Positions 53,986-62,419 of a stretch of DNA of 64,000 nt are shown here, one piece after another (position 1 is the stretch's first letter; each line of letters begins with the position of its first letter). The position numbers were made by a program, and so were the translations under genes. The DNA lies in contig NZ_CANMFD010000009.1 in assembly GCF_947496995.1 (NCBI RefSeq), positions 1 through 64,000 on the forward strand, in the 5' to 3' direction. The stretch comes from an uncultured Roseibium sp. (GTDB lineage Bacteria > Pseudomonadota > Alphaproteobacteria > Rhizobiales > Stappiaceae). The notes under the pieces were generated by a model, which worked only from the letters and a program-made list of their open reading frames with translations, was not told where the DNA came from and made no database searches.

Positions 53986-54771
53986 CTAATTTTGACGTCG
54001 CGGAACCGGGTCCAGCAGGGGAAAGAGCGCCAGGCCGGCGATGAATCCGCCAATGTGTGCCTGCCAGGCGACACTGGCCGGCTGACCGGCGACCGGACCG
54101 CTCATGATGCCGAAGAAAAGGTTCAGTCCGAACCATACTGCAACGAACACCAGCACCTGCCGGTTCTGGAAACACTCGGCCAGCGGCTGCGCGGGAACGT
54201 AATAGGCGGCCTGATCGGACCGGCGGAAAGCTCCAAGCGGCCCCCCCAGCTCGAAAACGAACCGGATTGCGGCCGCCATCTGGCCGGACACCGCCGCCGA
54301 AGCGCCGATCATCGGCGCGGTTTCGCCCCAGTTGGTCGCCAGATGCGCGGCAGCCCCGCCGACCGAACACAAGGCCGAAAAGACAAGAAACCGCATAGCC
54401 CCGAACCGGCGCGCAACCGCGCTGCCGAAGATCGCCATCCAGAGCAGATTGAAGATGATATGCATCGCGCCGCCATGCAGCAGGCTGTAGGAGACGCTGC
54501 TCCAGACGCTGGACGCCATATCGAGCGGGGTCAGGCTCCAGAACGCGGCATATTTGGCAGGCCAGAAGGCAAACAGGTAGACGATCCAGTTGTCCCAGCT
54601 CTGCGGCAGGGCGTAAGCACGCAGCACATGGATTGCGATCATCGCTCCCCCGAGCCAGATGATGACGTCGGGAAGATTGAACACAGGTGGCGCGGACGGC
54701 GGACGAGGCCCCCTGTCCTTTGCGGCCTGTTCACGCCGGGCGCGCTCTTCATCGAATTTGTAGACGTTCAT
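53986..54771 (-). CDS. Rhomboid-family intramembrane serine protease
   Basis: A 261-residue membrane protein with six helices. The N-terminal 30 residues are charged and cytoplasmic. Family features are SYSLLHGGAMHIIFNLLWM (helix 2), the catalytic Ser in GASAAVSGQ (GxSx; helix 4) and the His in WQAHIGGFIAGL (helix 6), so it looks active. It cleaves other membrane proteins within the bilayer. Targets unknown. Confidence 0.9.
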   Translation of the reverse strand: MNVYKFDEERARREQAAKDRGPRPPSAPPVFNLPDVIIWLGGAMIAIHVLRAYALPQSWDNWIVYLFAFWPAKYAAFWSLTPLDMASSVWSSVSYSLLHGGAMHIIFNLLWMAIFGSAVARRFGAMRFLVFSALCSVGGAAAHLATNWGETAPMIGASAAVSGQMAAAIRFVFELGGPLGAFRRSDQAAYYVPAQPLAECFQNRQVLVFVAVWFGLNLFFGIMSGPVAGQPASVAWQAHIGGFIAGLALFPLLDPVPRRQN

Positions 54772-54830
54772 GAACCCTGTGCCTTTGACTGTTTTGTCTT
54801 CCAGACCAACCTGCTTTCACATCGCCCCAT

Positions 54831-54863
54831 ATGACAGCAGAAAAGTTGACCGCTCCTGAAGCG
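54831..54863. repeat. Dispersed ~33-bp repeat, copy B
   Basis: 29 of 33 bases match 11069-11101. It lies 60 bases upstream of the rhomboid ATG, as copy A lies upstream of cyoA. A mobile or regulatory origin cannot be told from two copies. Confidence 0.55.
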
Positions 54864-54966
54864 CCGGTGGACATCTTATCTTCGTTCCGCCGAATGCGCG
54901 ATGCGTCTCGCCTGCAGACAGGAATGGGCATCGGGCGAGTCATAATCAACCCTCATCGGCAGTAAG

Positions 54967-55011
54967 AGAAAAAACGAAGCGCCGGCCATCAAACCGATGA
55001 CCAGCGCTTCG
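54967..55011 (-). terminator. Orphan intrinsic terminator on the minus strand
   Basis: On the minus strand CGAAGCGC pairs with GCGCTTCG, with further pairs TCATC/GATGG inside, followed by TTTTTTCTC. No protein gene precedes it on that strand for at least 380 bases, so it probably ends a non-coding transcript. Confidence 0.75.
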
Positions 55012-55180
55012 CCCTGCCCCCCATGAAACGGTCGCGTCCCCACACGTCCGGCTCAGGTAAGTCGTTCACGGGTTTTCCGGCGTCTGTTTTTCCCGGTGTG
55101 CCTTATGCGGCCATTTCTTCCGGTTCGCAGCCTGAAAAACGGCGGCTTCCTCCCACCCGCAACTCTTCGTGAACAGAACC
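54967..55180 (-). ncRNA. Candidate structured small RNA
   Basis: Upstream of the orphan terminator three inverted repeats nest around one centre: GTTCACG (55174-55168) with CGTGAAC (55070-55064), GTTTTTC (55140-55134) with GAAAAAC (55092-55086), and TGCG with CGCA (55129-55106). Together they predict a 111-base rod with internal bubbles. The layout recalls 6S-type RNAs, but I could not match conserved 6S bases, and no promoter was chosen. The outer boundary is uncertain. Confidence 0.35.
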
Positions 55181-55397
55181 TTAAGCTGCCAGCAACCACA
55201 CCCCGGGACAAGCTTTACCGTAATTTAACCTTAATAAATCGGCCCGAACTCGGGAAAAACCTCAGCCCGCCAACTTGGCATGCCGCCTGCTTAGCATCCC
55301 TCAGAAACGAACAGGGAAGAACATTCGTCCCGTTTTGGAACAGACAGTGTCTTGAGACGGAACACCGGACGAAAGATTGGCGAAGAGGCGAAACAAG

Positions 55398-56042
55398 ATG
55401 AAACACGGCGTAACGCAAACTCTTTATTCCTACTGGGACAATCTGCGCGGCGCGCGCCCCGCTCCCAACCGCAGCGAAGTCGATCCGGGTGAAATTCGCG
55501 GTCTTCTGGGGGACACCTTCATTCTCGAGGTGAACAATCCGCAGGACGTCCGTTATCGCCTCGCCGGAACCCGCCTGTGCTCGGCGCACTGCCGGGAGCT
55601 CAAGGGCCGCAATTTCCTGCGCGGCTGGAGCACCAAGGACCGGGAAGCCCTTGAGAGCCTGATCGCAGCCATCACCGAGGACGCCGCAGCGGCGGTCATC
55701 GGCGTCAACGGCCAGGCGGAACGTGGCCAGGTTCTGCAGATGGAAATGCTGCTGGTACCGCTCAACGTACCCGGCGAAGGCCGCATCCGTATTCTGGGAA
55801 GCTGCACGCCGATGGAAAAGCCGTACTGGATCGGACTGCATCCGATCCTCAACCAGTCCATCAGCAGCCTGCGTCTGGTCTGGCCCGACGAACGGCCGTA
55901 TTTCATGGAAGAACGGTCAACCATCAATCCGATACTTCCACGGTTCACCGCTGAAGGAATGACCATGCCACCGCCGCCGCTTCCCCGGGGCGCGGAAAAG
56001 AAAGTCGGGCATCTGACCGTTTATTCCGGCGGCAAGCCGTAA
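55398..56042 (+). CDS. PAS-domain protein (PAS_5-like)
   Basis: A 214-residue cytoplasmic protein, starting MKHGVTQTLYSYWDNLRGAR. The PAS-like core (RSEVDPGEIRGLLGDTFILE, ... YRLAGTRLCSAHCRELKGRN) matches the PAS_5 family common in Rhizobiales. No output domain is attached, so it probably works as a sensor partner. I start at ATG 55398 (AGAGGCG upstream). Several cysteines could sense redox state, but this is a guess. Confidence 0.7.
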   Translation: MKHGVTQTLYSYWDNLRGARPAPNRSEVDPGEIRGLLGDTFILEVNNPQDVRYRLAGTRLCSAHCRELKGRNFLRGWSTKDREALESLIAAITEDAAAAVIGVNGQAERGQVLQMEMLLVPLNVPGEGRIRILGSCTPMEKPYWIGLHPILNQSISSLRLVWPDERPYFMEERSTINPILPRFTAEGMTMPPPPLPRGAEKKVGHLTVYSGGKP

Positions 56043-56361
56043 CGCCCGGCGACGAATCACTGCTGCACCGCTGGACCGGTCGATCCGGACCGGCGGTGCG
56101 CGGATCAAAGGGCTTCAACGCAAAAGTTGCGTCTTGAAAAATTTCAATTTTTATTCGTTATTGCAACCGTTCCTTCTGCCTTCCCCAAATTTCACTCTCC
56201 GGAAGAGAAATTTATGCGTCCGTGGCCTAGACCTGAGGCTCCCGTGGGCTAAACTCTTACACATCGTTAACCTCAACTGCCTAAAGTGCTTAATAGAAAT
56301 ACCGGGATTCCTTTCCCGGCCGGAGGCAGTGCGGGACCCGCACGGTATTGGATAAACAGGC
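56043..56361. other. Intergenic region before the PilZ gene
   Basis: About 320 bases with a TTAACC half-site at about 56269 (CtrA-like, but no second half at N7). No gene seen. Confidence 0.4.
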
Positions 56362-56997
56362 ATGGGCGCCGGATTGGCAACAGCACCAGAGGGAAGCAGA
56401 TCGCTTCAAGTCACTGATCGCCGGCGACATCAACGGGTTCAGGTCAACATTCTGGGCCGGTTCATGCTTGAGGACCGCCGTGAATATCCATGCCAGGTCA
56501 TCGACATGTCTCCCGGCGGAATGGCGATGATCGCGCCAGTTACCGGCCGCGTCGGCGAACGCGTGATTGCCTATCTCGACCATTTGAGCCGTGTGGAAGG
56601 GCAGATCTCCCGCCTGATCGACGGCGGCTTCGCTGTCGAACTGCAAAACACGGCGCGCAAGCGTGACAAGATCGCCAACGTCCTGACCTGGCTCGCCAAC
56701 AGGGACGAGCTCAATCTTCCCGAGGACCGCCGTCACGACCGCTTCGTGCCGAAGAACCCGATGACCAGAATGATCCTGCCGGACGGTTCCGAGCATATGG
56801 TCCGGATTATTGACGTTTCTCTGTCCGGAGCAGCTATCGCCACCGAGATCATGCCGCATATGGGCGACCCGATCACCCTGGGCAAGATGCACGCCCGCGT
56901 CGTCCGACCCATCGAGGGCGGCATAGCGGTGGAATTTGCCGCGGTTCAGAACCGTGACATTCTGGAACAGCATATCTCGTCTTCCGGCGACAGCTGA
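56362..56997 (+). CDS. Tandem PilZ-domain c-di-GMP receptor
   Basis: A 211-residue protein with two PilZ domains. The first (about 18-100) has RRRHQRV and DMSPGGM; the second (about 118-205) has DRRHDRF and DVSLSGA. Each shows the RxxxR and (D/N)xSxxG c-di-GMP-binding motifs, so both could bind. Such proteins adjust motility or exopolysaccharide output. A single start at 56362 (ATG) is assumed. Confidence 0.8.
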   Translation: MGAGLATAPEGSRSLQVTDRRRHQRVQVNILGRFMLEDRREYPCQVIDMSPGGMAMIAPVTGRVGERVIAYLDHLSRVEGQISRLIDGGFAVELQNTARKRDKIANVLTWLANRDELNLPEDRRHDRFVPKNPMTRMILPDGSEHMVRIIDVSLSGAAIATEIMPHMGDPITLGKMHARVVRPIEGGIAVEFAAVQNRDILEQHISSSGDS

Positions 56998-57512
56998 TCC
57001 TCGCCGCTCGATTTTTGCGTTCCGCCTCCCATACGATCATGTCTGGTTGAACTGAATTCAGGAAAACGCTCGAAATCGGGGGACGGTCCGGCCCCGCGCG
57101 CACAGGTCGAGCCCTGTTTTTCCAGTCAAACTGCCTGAACAAGCATTCAACATGCCCCCTCCTCGAATTTCCGCAGGGGCACACCGGCTTTTTTTTCATG
57201 ACATCAAATAAAAATCTTTCGTGGCTGCAAAGCCGCGAAACACGCCTGCTGTGGGTGCGGAACCACGGGTTTTGCCCCCTCGCCGCCCCGGAACTTTCCG
57301 CTCCAGAAACAGGACAGCTCAACCGATTCAAGGACTTGCGGAGGATCTGTACAATTTTAGACAAATTCGACGCTAATTTAAATAAAACAAGTATCGAATG
57401 AACATAAAACTTAGATAAAACAAAACTAGAATTCTATTACTATTTTATGACGGGGATTTTCTTGAAGTAAAAAGCATACATGCATCGTTGCGTCAGCCTT
57501 GGGGAGGGCGTG
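56998..57512. other. Intergenic stretch with an AT-rich island
   Basis: 515 bases between the PilZ and peptidase genes. From about 57340 to 57480 the sequence is strongly AT-rich (many A/T runs such as AATTTAAATAAAAC), unlike the GC-rich surroundings. A 67-codon open frame at 57198 lies here but has no family features or good ribosome-binding site. The AT-rich part probably contains the peptidase promoter or a binding region for a DNA-organising protein. Confidence 0.45.
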
Positions 57513-58133
57513 ATGATGAAACTACTTCGAAATATCTTGATAGCAACTGCCATGATGATGCCGGCACCCCTGCTGATGGGGACTGCCGCCAGTGCCGAAC
57601 CCGGCCGTTTCATGGAAATGAACACGGTGGTGAAAGCACCCATCGGTCACAAGCAGTTCTGCCGCGACTACGCCTGGGCCTGCCCGAAAGACCGCTACGA
57701 GCCGGTTGTCGTGCGTCTGGACGAAGCGCGCTGGCAGGAACTCATCGACATCAACGCCGAGGTCAACCAGCGTGTCCGGCCGATGACCGACGAAGATCTC
57801 TTCGGCGAGGCCGAACGCTGGACCTATCCGGTAGAGGGTTATGGCGACTGCGAGGAATACGTTCTGGAGAAACAGCGCGTGCTTGTCGAGGCGGGCTGGC
57901 CCAGGAGCGCCCTTCTGATCACTGTGGCCAAGGACGTCAAGAATTCGGGACATGCTGTGCTGACGGTCAGGACCGACCACGGCGACGTGATCCTCGACAA
58001 CCAGATCGAGGCGGTCTTGCCCTGGTACTCGACCCCTTACCGCTACATCAAACGCCAGTCGGCCAGCTCTACCGTGGACTGGACGGGCATATCCGACACG
58101 CGCGTCACCACGGTCAGCAGCGTGTCCAGATAA
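57513..58133 (+). CDS. Transglutaminase-like cysteine peptidase (BTLCP/LapG-type)
   Basis: A 206-residue secreted protein. The signal peptide (LRNILIATAMMMPAPLLMGT, then AASA) is followed by the catalytic core: Cys in GYGDCEEYVLEKQ, His in SGHAVLTVRTDHGDVILDNQ and the Asp of that last segment. This is the bacterial transglutaminase-like cysteine proteinase family (PF06035), which includes LapG, a periplasmic protease that releases biofilm adhesins. ATG 57513 follows GGGGAGGGCG. No LapD-like gene is nearby, though a PilZ gene precedes it. Target unknown. Confidence 0.85.
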   Translation: MMKLLRNILIATAMMMPAPLLMGTAASAEPGRFMEMNTVVKAPIGHKQFCRDYAWACPKDRYEPVVVRLDEARWQELIDINAEVNQRVRPMTDEDLFGEAERWTYPVEGYGDCEEYVLEKQRVLVEAGWPRSALLITVAKDVKNSGHAVLTVRTDHGDVILDNQIEAVLPWYSTPYRYIKRQSASSTVDWTGISDTRVTTVSSVSR

Positions 58134-58294
58134 GGCTGCAACAGCCAACCCAGGTTAGGGATTGGTTCGGCTTACCGAACCGCTTGGACGATCCGGTCGC
58201 GTCCCCACCCTCCCCATCCCTACCACGACCGGATCCAGGAAGTCGGCCCGCCCCCGCAGGCCGGCTTCCGCCTTTTCCGGCAATGGTCGGGTGA

Positions 58295-58822
58295 TCAGAT
58301 CTCGGTCAGTCCGGCCTTGAAGCGCCGCCAGTTGCGGACGTAGCCTTCAGCGGATTTGCGCAGACCGTCCACCGCTTCTTCGCTCAGCGTCCGGATGACC
58401 TTTCCCGGCATGCCGACGACCAGCGAATTGTCGGGAATTTCCTTGCCCTCGCCGATAAACGCATTCGCGCCGACGATGCAGTTTTTACCGATCACGGCCC
58501 CGTTCAAAACGGTGGCGCCCATGCCGACAAGGGAATTGTCGCCGATCGTGCAGCCGTGAAGAATGGCTTTGTGGCCGATGGTACAGCCGGCACCTACGGT
58601 CAGCGGAAACCCCATATCGGTGTGAAAGACACAACCGTCCTGCACATTCGAGCGGGACCCGACCGTGATGGGTTCATTGTCGCCGCGCAGGATAGCCCCG
58701 AACCAGACGCTCGCCTCTCCCGACAGGCGAATATCCCCGATCAGCGTGGCCGTCGGGGCAATCCAGTATTCGTCGTTGTCGGGAAAGCTGGGCTTGCGGC
58801 CCTCAAGAGCGAAAATCGGCAT
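58295..58822 (-). CDS. Gamma-class carbonic anhydrase-like protein
   Basis: A 175-residue left-handed beta-helix with hexapeptide repeats ([20 protein letters not shown]). The zinc histidines are in VFHTD and GHKAILHG, in the positions used by gamma carbonic anhydrases. It probably hydrates CO2 or acts as a related metal-binding transferase-like protein; YrdA/PaaY-type paralogues look similar. Cytoplasmic. It ends beside a small membrane protein on the same strand. Confidence 0.85.
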   Translation of the reverse strand: MPIFALEGRKPSFPDNDEYWIAPTATLIGDIRLSGEASVWFGAILRGDNEPITVGSRSNVQDGCVFHTDMGFPLTVGAGCTIGHKAILHGCTIGDNSLVGMGATVLNGAVIGKNCIVGANAFIGEGKEIPDNSLVVGMPGKVIRTLSEEAVDGLRKSAEGYVRNWRRFKAGLTEI

Positions 58823-58828
58823 GGGACC

Positions 58829-59155
58829 TCACGAGTAGCCGACCAGGATCATGGCGACATTCATCACCATGATACCCGAACACATGCTCCACATTCCGGC
58901 GATTGTGGAAGAAGCGACGAGCCAGCCAAGGGGTCGGTTTTCGATACGTCGACCGCGAATGGCGTTGCGCATGATGATGAATGGTCCTGCGAAGATACAC
59001 ATGACGACGCCTGTCAGAAACGCCATGACGGTCTCGCCCGCGAAATTGAAGCGCGGTGGCTCTCTCGTGATCAATTGATAGAGGCTGCCGAGCACGCCCG
59101 CAGCCACAAAACCGGCGCATGCGATGTATCCAACGAGAAGTAGGTCAAAAAACAC
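58829..59155 (-). CDS. Small membrane protein of unknown function
   Basis: A 108-residue protein with three to four predicted helices (FFDLLLVGYIACAGFVAAGV; VMAFLTGVVMCIFAGPFIIM; STIAGMWSMCSGIMVMNVAM). Family likely the DUF6949-like alphaproteobacterial proteins, but I am not sure. GTG at 59155 gives a hydrophobic N-terminus and has AGGGGG upstream; the frame extends to 59275 without a better site. The start region overlaps the CtrA box at 59161-59176. It begins 6 bases before the carbonic anhydrase gene, so they may be co-transcribed. Confidence 0.6.
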   Translation of the reverse strand: MFFDLLLVGYIACAGFVAAGVLGSLYQLITREPPRFNFAGETVMAFLTGVVMCIFAGPFIIMRNAIRGRRIENRPLGWLVASSTIAGMWSMCSGIMVMNVAMILVGYS

Positions 59156-59160
59156 GCCCG

Positions 59161-59176
59161 TTAACCCCCTGTTAAC
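59161..59176. promoter_or_regulatory. CtrA-binding box
   Basis: TTAA-CCCCCTG-TTAAC, a perfect box that reads as TTAA-N7-TTAAC on both strands. It lies between the membrane protein gene and the plus-strand gene at 59357. It overlaps the presumed ribosome-binding site of the former, so it is better placed to act on the divergent gene or as a repressor site. Confidence 0.6.
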
Positions 59177-59356
59177 TCTTCCGTCCGGAAAGTGATTAAG
59201 AAATCCTAAAGGGTCAAGAGCAAAGACTGTGCCGGAAGGGCAAATGGGAAAAACCCGCGAAAAACGGCCACTCAAGCCGGCAACGGAACCATCCCCGAGC
59301 GGGACGTCTGTCTCGATTCAGGACAAGGTGTCCCAGAACCGAGCAGTTTCCGCATC

Positions 59357-60097
59357 GTGGAGCGGCCGGTGATACCGCTCTCGCTTCCCGCTCCAATCGG
59401 GGGCCGGACCCGCGGCTTCACATATCTTGCACTGGCAATCTGCGTTCTCGGCGCGGCCCATATCGCCGGCAGGGTGACTTTCTGGTCGAAAGCCTGGCAG
59501 GAAAATGAAGCCGCCTTTGCCGCCAGCGGGCCAGTCGCCCTGTCCATCGGGTCGGTGCGGTTCCGCATTCCGCCGGACTATGTTGTCGGCGCGCACGGAC
59601 AATCCTCCGAAACGGACAGCCAGCTCGATATCCTGCGCCTTGCGATGGGCTGGCCCGGACTGGAAAGTGCCGGCCGTAACGGGGGAAGGCTTCAGCCCGA
59701 TGGGGGCAGCGATCTGCCAAAAGTTGCTGGCCCCATCCAGATCGAACTGGAACACAATCCTGGCAGACAGAGCCTGCGAGCCCGGATGGACCCGTTTTAC
59801 CGGCGCCTTGCCCGGGGTGGAGAATTGGCCGGACCCGACGGATTGAAGATCCTCAACCTGTCGTCGCGCGGCGCATCCGCAACCGAGCTGATCGTCTACG
59901 ATCCTGCTGTCCAGAACGGGTTCATCGCCCGTTGCCTCAAGCGGTCTTCAATGGAAGGCGACACTGTCTGCAATCGCGCGGTTCTGCTGACCTCGGGACT
60001 TGAACTGCGATACCGGTTCCCGCGGGACCTTCTGCCGGACTGGCGGCAACTCGACAATGCCATCCTGCAGAAAATCGACAGTTTCAGAATACGATGA
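59357..60097 (+). CDS. Single-pass membrane protein of unknown function
   Basis: A 246-residue protein (GTG start). One helix (FTYLALAICVLGAAHIAG, about 21-38) is followed by a periplasmic domain of about 200 residues with alternating strands (VRFRIPPDYVVG, LELRYRFPRDLLPDW) and a Cys pair (RCLK, VCNR). No family recognised. Conserved-looking features suggest an envelope protein of Rhizobiales. The weak ribosome-binding site leaves the start uncertain. A terminator follows at 60156-60180. Confidence 0.6.
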   Translation: MERPVIPLSLPAPIGGRTRGFTYLALAICVLGAAHIAGRVTFWSKAWQENEAAFAASGPVALSIGSVRFRIPPDYVVGAHGQSSETDSQLDILRLAMGWPGLESAGRNGGRLQPDGGSDLPKVAGPIQIELEHNPGRQSLRARMDPFYRRLARGGELAGPDGLKILNLSSRGASATELIVYDPAVQNGFIARCLKRSSMEGDTVCNRAVLLTSGLELRYRFPRDLLPDWRQLDNAILQKIDSFRIR

Positions 60098-60155
60098 CCG
60101 GCATGAACGCAGATCGCGGGGCAGCCTGAGCGCAAGGACAGCAAGCGCATGAAAA

Positions 60156-60180
60156 AGGCGGCCTCTCGGGAAGGCCGCCT
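60156..60180 (+). terminator. Terminator after the membrane protein gene
   Basis: AGGCGGCCT-N7-AGGCCGCCT followed by GTTTTCC, a 9-bp stem. It sits between convergent genes and probably serves the plus-strand gene. Confidence 0.7.
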
Positions 60181-60212
60181 GTTTTCCTGTCCCGACTGAA
60201 TTCAGTCCGGGC

Positions 60213-60425
60213 TCAGCCCTCCAGATCGATTTCCAGAATTGCCATCTGGAAGTTCCAGCTGAGATCGTCGTCCTCGTCGTCCCGAAAGATCACACCGATA
60301 AATTCGTCGCCGATATAAACTTCCGCGGAGTCGTCCTTGATCGGACGGGCACGCACCTGCAGGCTGGCCAACTCGAATTTCGAGCGAAGGTAAGCTTCGA
60401 TCTTGCGGATTTCATCGGGTTTCAA
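60213..60425 (-). CDS. DUF3126 family protein
   Basis: A 70-residue protein that starts MKPDEIRKIEAYLRSKFELA and has VYIGDEFIGVIFRDDEDDDLS and an acidic tail. This matches the small DUF3126 family of Rhizobiales, cytoplasmic and of unknown function. Often placed next to cysE, as here (107 bases downstream of it on the same strand). Confidence 0.85.
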   Translation of the reverse strand: MKPDEIRKIEAYLRSKFELASLQVRARPIKDDSAEVYIGDEFIGVIFRDDEDDDLSWNFQMAILEIDLEG

Positions 60426-60532
60426 GGCGATCTCCTAAAAGTCTTCGTTGTTCTGCATATGCGGCGCGGACCCTACAAGACCGGACGGAAATGCCAAAGC
60501 TTTTCCGCCGTCTATCCCCGTCTTCCTGTTCT

Positions 60533-61369
60533 TCAGTCCTGACGGACCACGTCGTCGCCCAGAAGCTGGTTCATGCTGCGGGCCGGCTCCGCGCACCCTG
60601 CCTTGCCGACAATTCTGGCCGGCACGCCGGCCACCGTCGTGTTCGCAGGAACGTCCGCCAGCACCACCGATCCGGAAGCGATCCTGGAGCAATGACCGAT
60701 CTCCAGATTGCCGAGCACCTTTGCACCGGCGCCAAGCAGAACCCCGTGACGGATCTTGGGATGACGGTCGCCGCCCGCCTTGCCGGTCCCGCCGAGCGTC
60801 ACGCCCTGCAGGATGGAGACGTCATCCTCTATAACAGCCGTTCCACCGACGACAATGCCGGTCCCGTGGTCGATGAAAATACCGCGCCCGACCGGTACGG
60901 CCGGATGAATGTCGATCTGGAACACCTCGGAGGCTCGGCTTTGCAGGTAGAGGGCAAAATCCTGACGCCCCTTCCGCCAGAGCCAGTGCGCCAGCCGGTG
61001 TGTCTGTAGCCCGTGGAACCCCTTGAAATAAAGAACCGGCTCCAGGAAACGGAAGCAGGCAGGGTCGCGGTCGAAAACGGCGACGATATCGACGCGGAAG
61101 ATCTCGGCGAGCTCCGGCTCGTCCGCCAGCGCCTCAAGATAGGTCTGGCGGATCAGCGATGCCGAAACGATGTCCCTGCCGAGACGGTCTCCAAGCCGAT
61201 GGACGACGGCTTCTTCCAGGCTCTCGTGATTGAGAACCGTTTCATAGACGAAAGACGACAGGGCCGGCTCAGCGGCAACCATTTCCTGTGCCTCTTCCCG
61301 CAGCTTCTGCCAAACCGGATCATGGGTCACAACCCGCTTGGGGTCGGACTTGCTGATGGGTGCCGACAT
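60533..61369 (-). CDS. cysE: Serine O-acetyltransferase
   Basis: A 278-residue enzyme that acetylates serine, the first step of cysteine synthesis. An N-terminal helical domain (LREEAQEMVAAEPALSSFVY, then ETVLNHESLEEAV) precedes the hexapeptide beta-helix (DIHPAVPVGRGIFIDHGTGI, GVTLGGTGKAGGDRHPKI, VAGVPARIVGKAG). His in DHGTG is the expected catalytic base. ATG 61369 follows GGAGACAGG. A C-terminal tail (MNQLLGDDVV) lies where cysteine feedback and CysK binding usually occur. Confidence 0.95.
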   Translation of the reverse strand: MSAPISKSDPKRVVTHDPVWQKLREEAQEMVAAEPALSSFVYETVLNHESLEEAVVHRLGDRLGRDIVSASLIRQTYLEALADEPELAEIFRVDIVAVFDRDPACFRFLEPVLYFKGFHGLQTHRLAHWLWRKGRQDFALYLQSRASEVFQIDIHPAVPVGRGIFIDHGTGIVVGGTAVIEDDVSILQGVTLGGTGKAGGDRHPKIRHGVLLGAGAKVLGNLEIGHCSRIASGSVVLADVPANTTVAGVPARIVGKAGCAEPARSMNQLLGDDVVRQD

Positions 61370-61534
61370 GGCCTGTCTCCTTTTCAAGCCGTCACGTTCA
61401 AGTCCTTAAAATAGGACCGTCGTCTGATTTTCCAAAATCAAACTTGCTGATATCAGATATGAACCCTTGTTATGAACGCTGAAATCTTAAAATTTCCAGC
61501 TTCCTGCAATTCCAGAGTGAACCGTCGAGGACGA

Positions 61535-62350
61535 ATGATGCCGACCGTCAGCCTGCAGACCGGAGTTCCAGCCAATCCGCTCCTGAGTATCAACGGACCG
61601 GTGGCCGAGCTGCTGCTCAATGCGGCGGACAGGAAAAACGCGCTCCCCCTCGCCGCCTGGCAGCGTATCCCCGAGCTGATGGAGGCCGTCCGCGCGGACC
61701 CTGCCGTCCGCGTCTGCATCGTCAGGGGGGCTGGAGGCGAAAGTTTCTGCGCCGGCGCGGACATATCCGAATTCGAGGCCATTCGCTCCACGCCGGAAGC
61801 TGCGAAGCGCTACGACGACATCAACGTGGCTGCATTCCAGTCCCTGAAGGCTTTGCCGGTGCCGGTCATTGCCGCCATCAACGGGCCCTGTCTCGGCGGC
61901 GGGCTCGGTCTCGCCCTTGCCTGCGACATCAGGATCGCGGCCCGGTCATCCGTGTTCAGCATACCGGCGGCCAGGCTCGGCCTTGCCTATCCGCCCGAAG
62001 CGCTCTCCGATCTGCTGGAAGCTGTCTCCGTTTCCAATGCCAAACGTCTCCTGTTCACGGCAGATCGCTTTCCGGCGGACGAGGCCCTGGCGATGGGCCT
62101 GATCAACGAAGTCGTGGAAGATGCCGCTCTGGACGGGCGTATCGCGGCCCTGTGCGAACGAATTGCCGCAAACGCGCCGTTGTCGCTCAAGGCAGCCAAA
62201 CACGCCCTGAACCACCTTGCGCAGCCGGCGCAGGCCACCGAACTGAGCGATGCACAGACCAACGCCCGCATCTGCGTCGACAGTGAAGACTACCGCGAGG
62301 GGTGCAAGGCTTTCCTGGAAAAGCGGACTCCGCAGTTCAAGGGGGGTTGA
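61535..62350 (+). CDS. Enoyl-CoA hydratase/isomerase family protein
   Basis: A 271-residue crotonase-fold protein. The oxyanion-hole regions are FCAGADISEFEAI and NGPCLGGGLGLALACDIRIA. In the second, the position of the usual catalytic Glu (Glu144 in rat hydratase, about GGGLGLA..) is not obviously filled and a second acid (PPEALSD) is plausible. Length and motifs fit fatty-acid or amino-acid degradation. ATG 61535 follows GAGGACG; an earlier ATG at 61472 lacks a site. Not in an operon; substrate unknown. Confidence 0.85.
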   Translation: MMPTVSLQTGVPANPLLSINGPVAELLLNAADRKNALPLAAWQRIPELMEAVRADPAVRVCIVRGAGGESFCAGADISEFEAIRSTPEAAKRYDDINVAAFQSLKALPVPVIAAINGPCLGGGLGLALACDIRIAARSSVFSIPAARLGLAYPPEALSDLLEAVSVSNAKRLLFTADRFPADEALAMGLINEVVEDAALDGRIAALCERIAANAPLSLKAAKHALNHLAQPAQATELSDAQTNARICVDSEDYREGCKAFLEKRTPQFKGG

Positions 62351-62419
62351 CCGCTGCGGGCCGGAATCAATTTCTCAAAAGAACCGCGCAAATAACTGAC
62401 GTAACGTCAATTTTGTCCG

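Larger units (their letters stand above)
54772..55397. other. Intergenic stretch with repeat, orphan terminator and RNA candidate
   Basis: 626 bases between the rhomboid gene and the PAS gene. It holds repeat copy B (54831-54863), a strong minus-strand terminator (54967-55011) and a set of nested inverted repeats (55064-55174). A TTAACC half-site lies near 55224. A 42-codon open frame at 54831 starts in the repeat and is probably not a gene. Confidence 0.5.

Noticed and set aside
57198-57401. 67-codon plus-strand frame before the LapG-like gene
   Set aside because: No good ribosome-binding site, composition shifts with the AT-rich island, and no family match; left within the intergenic description.
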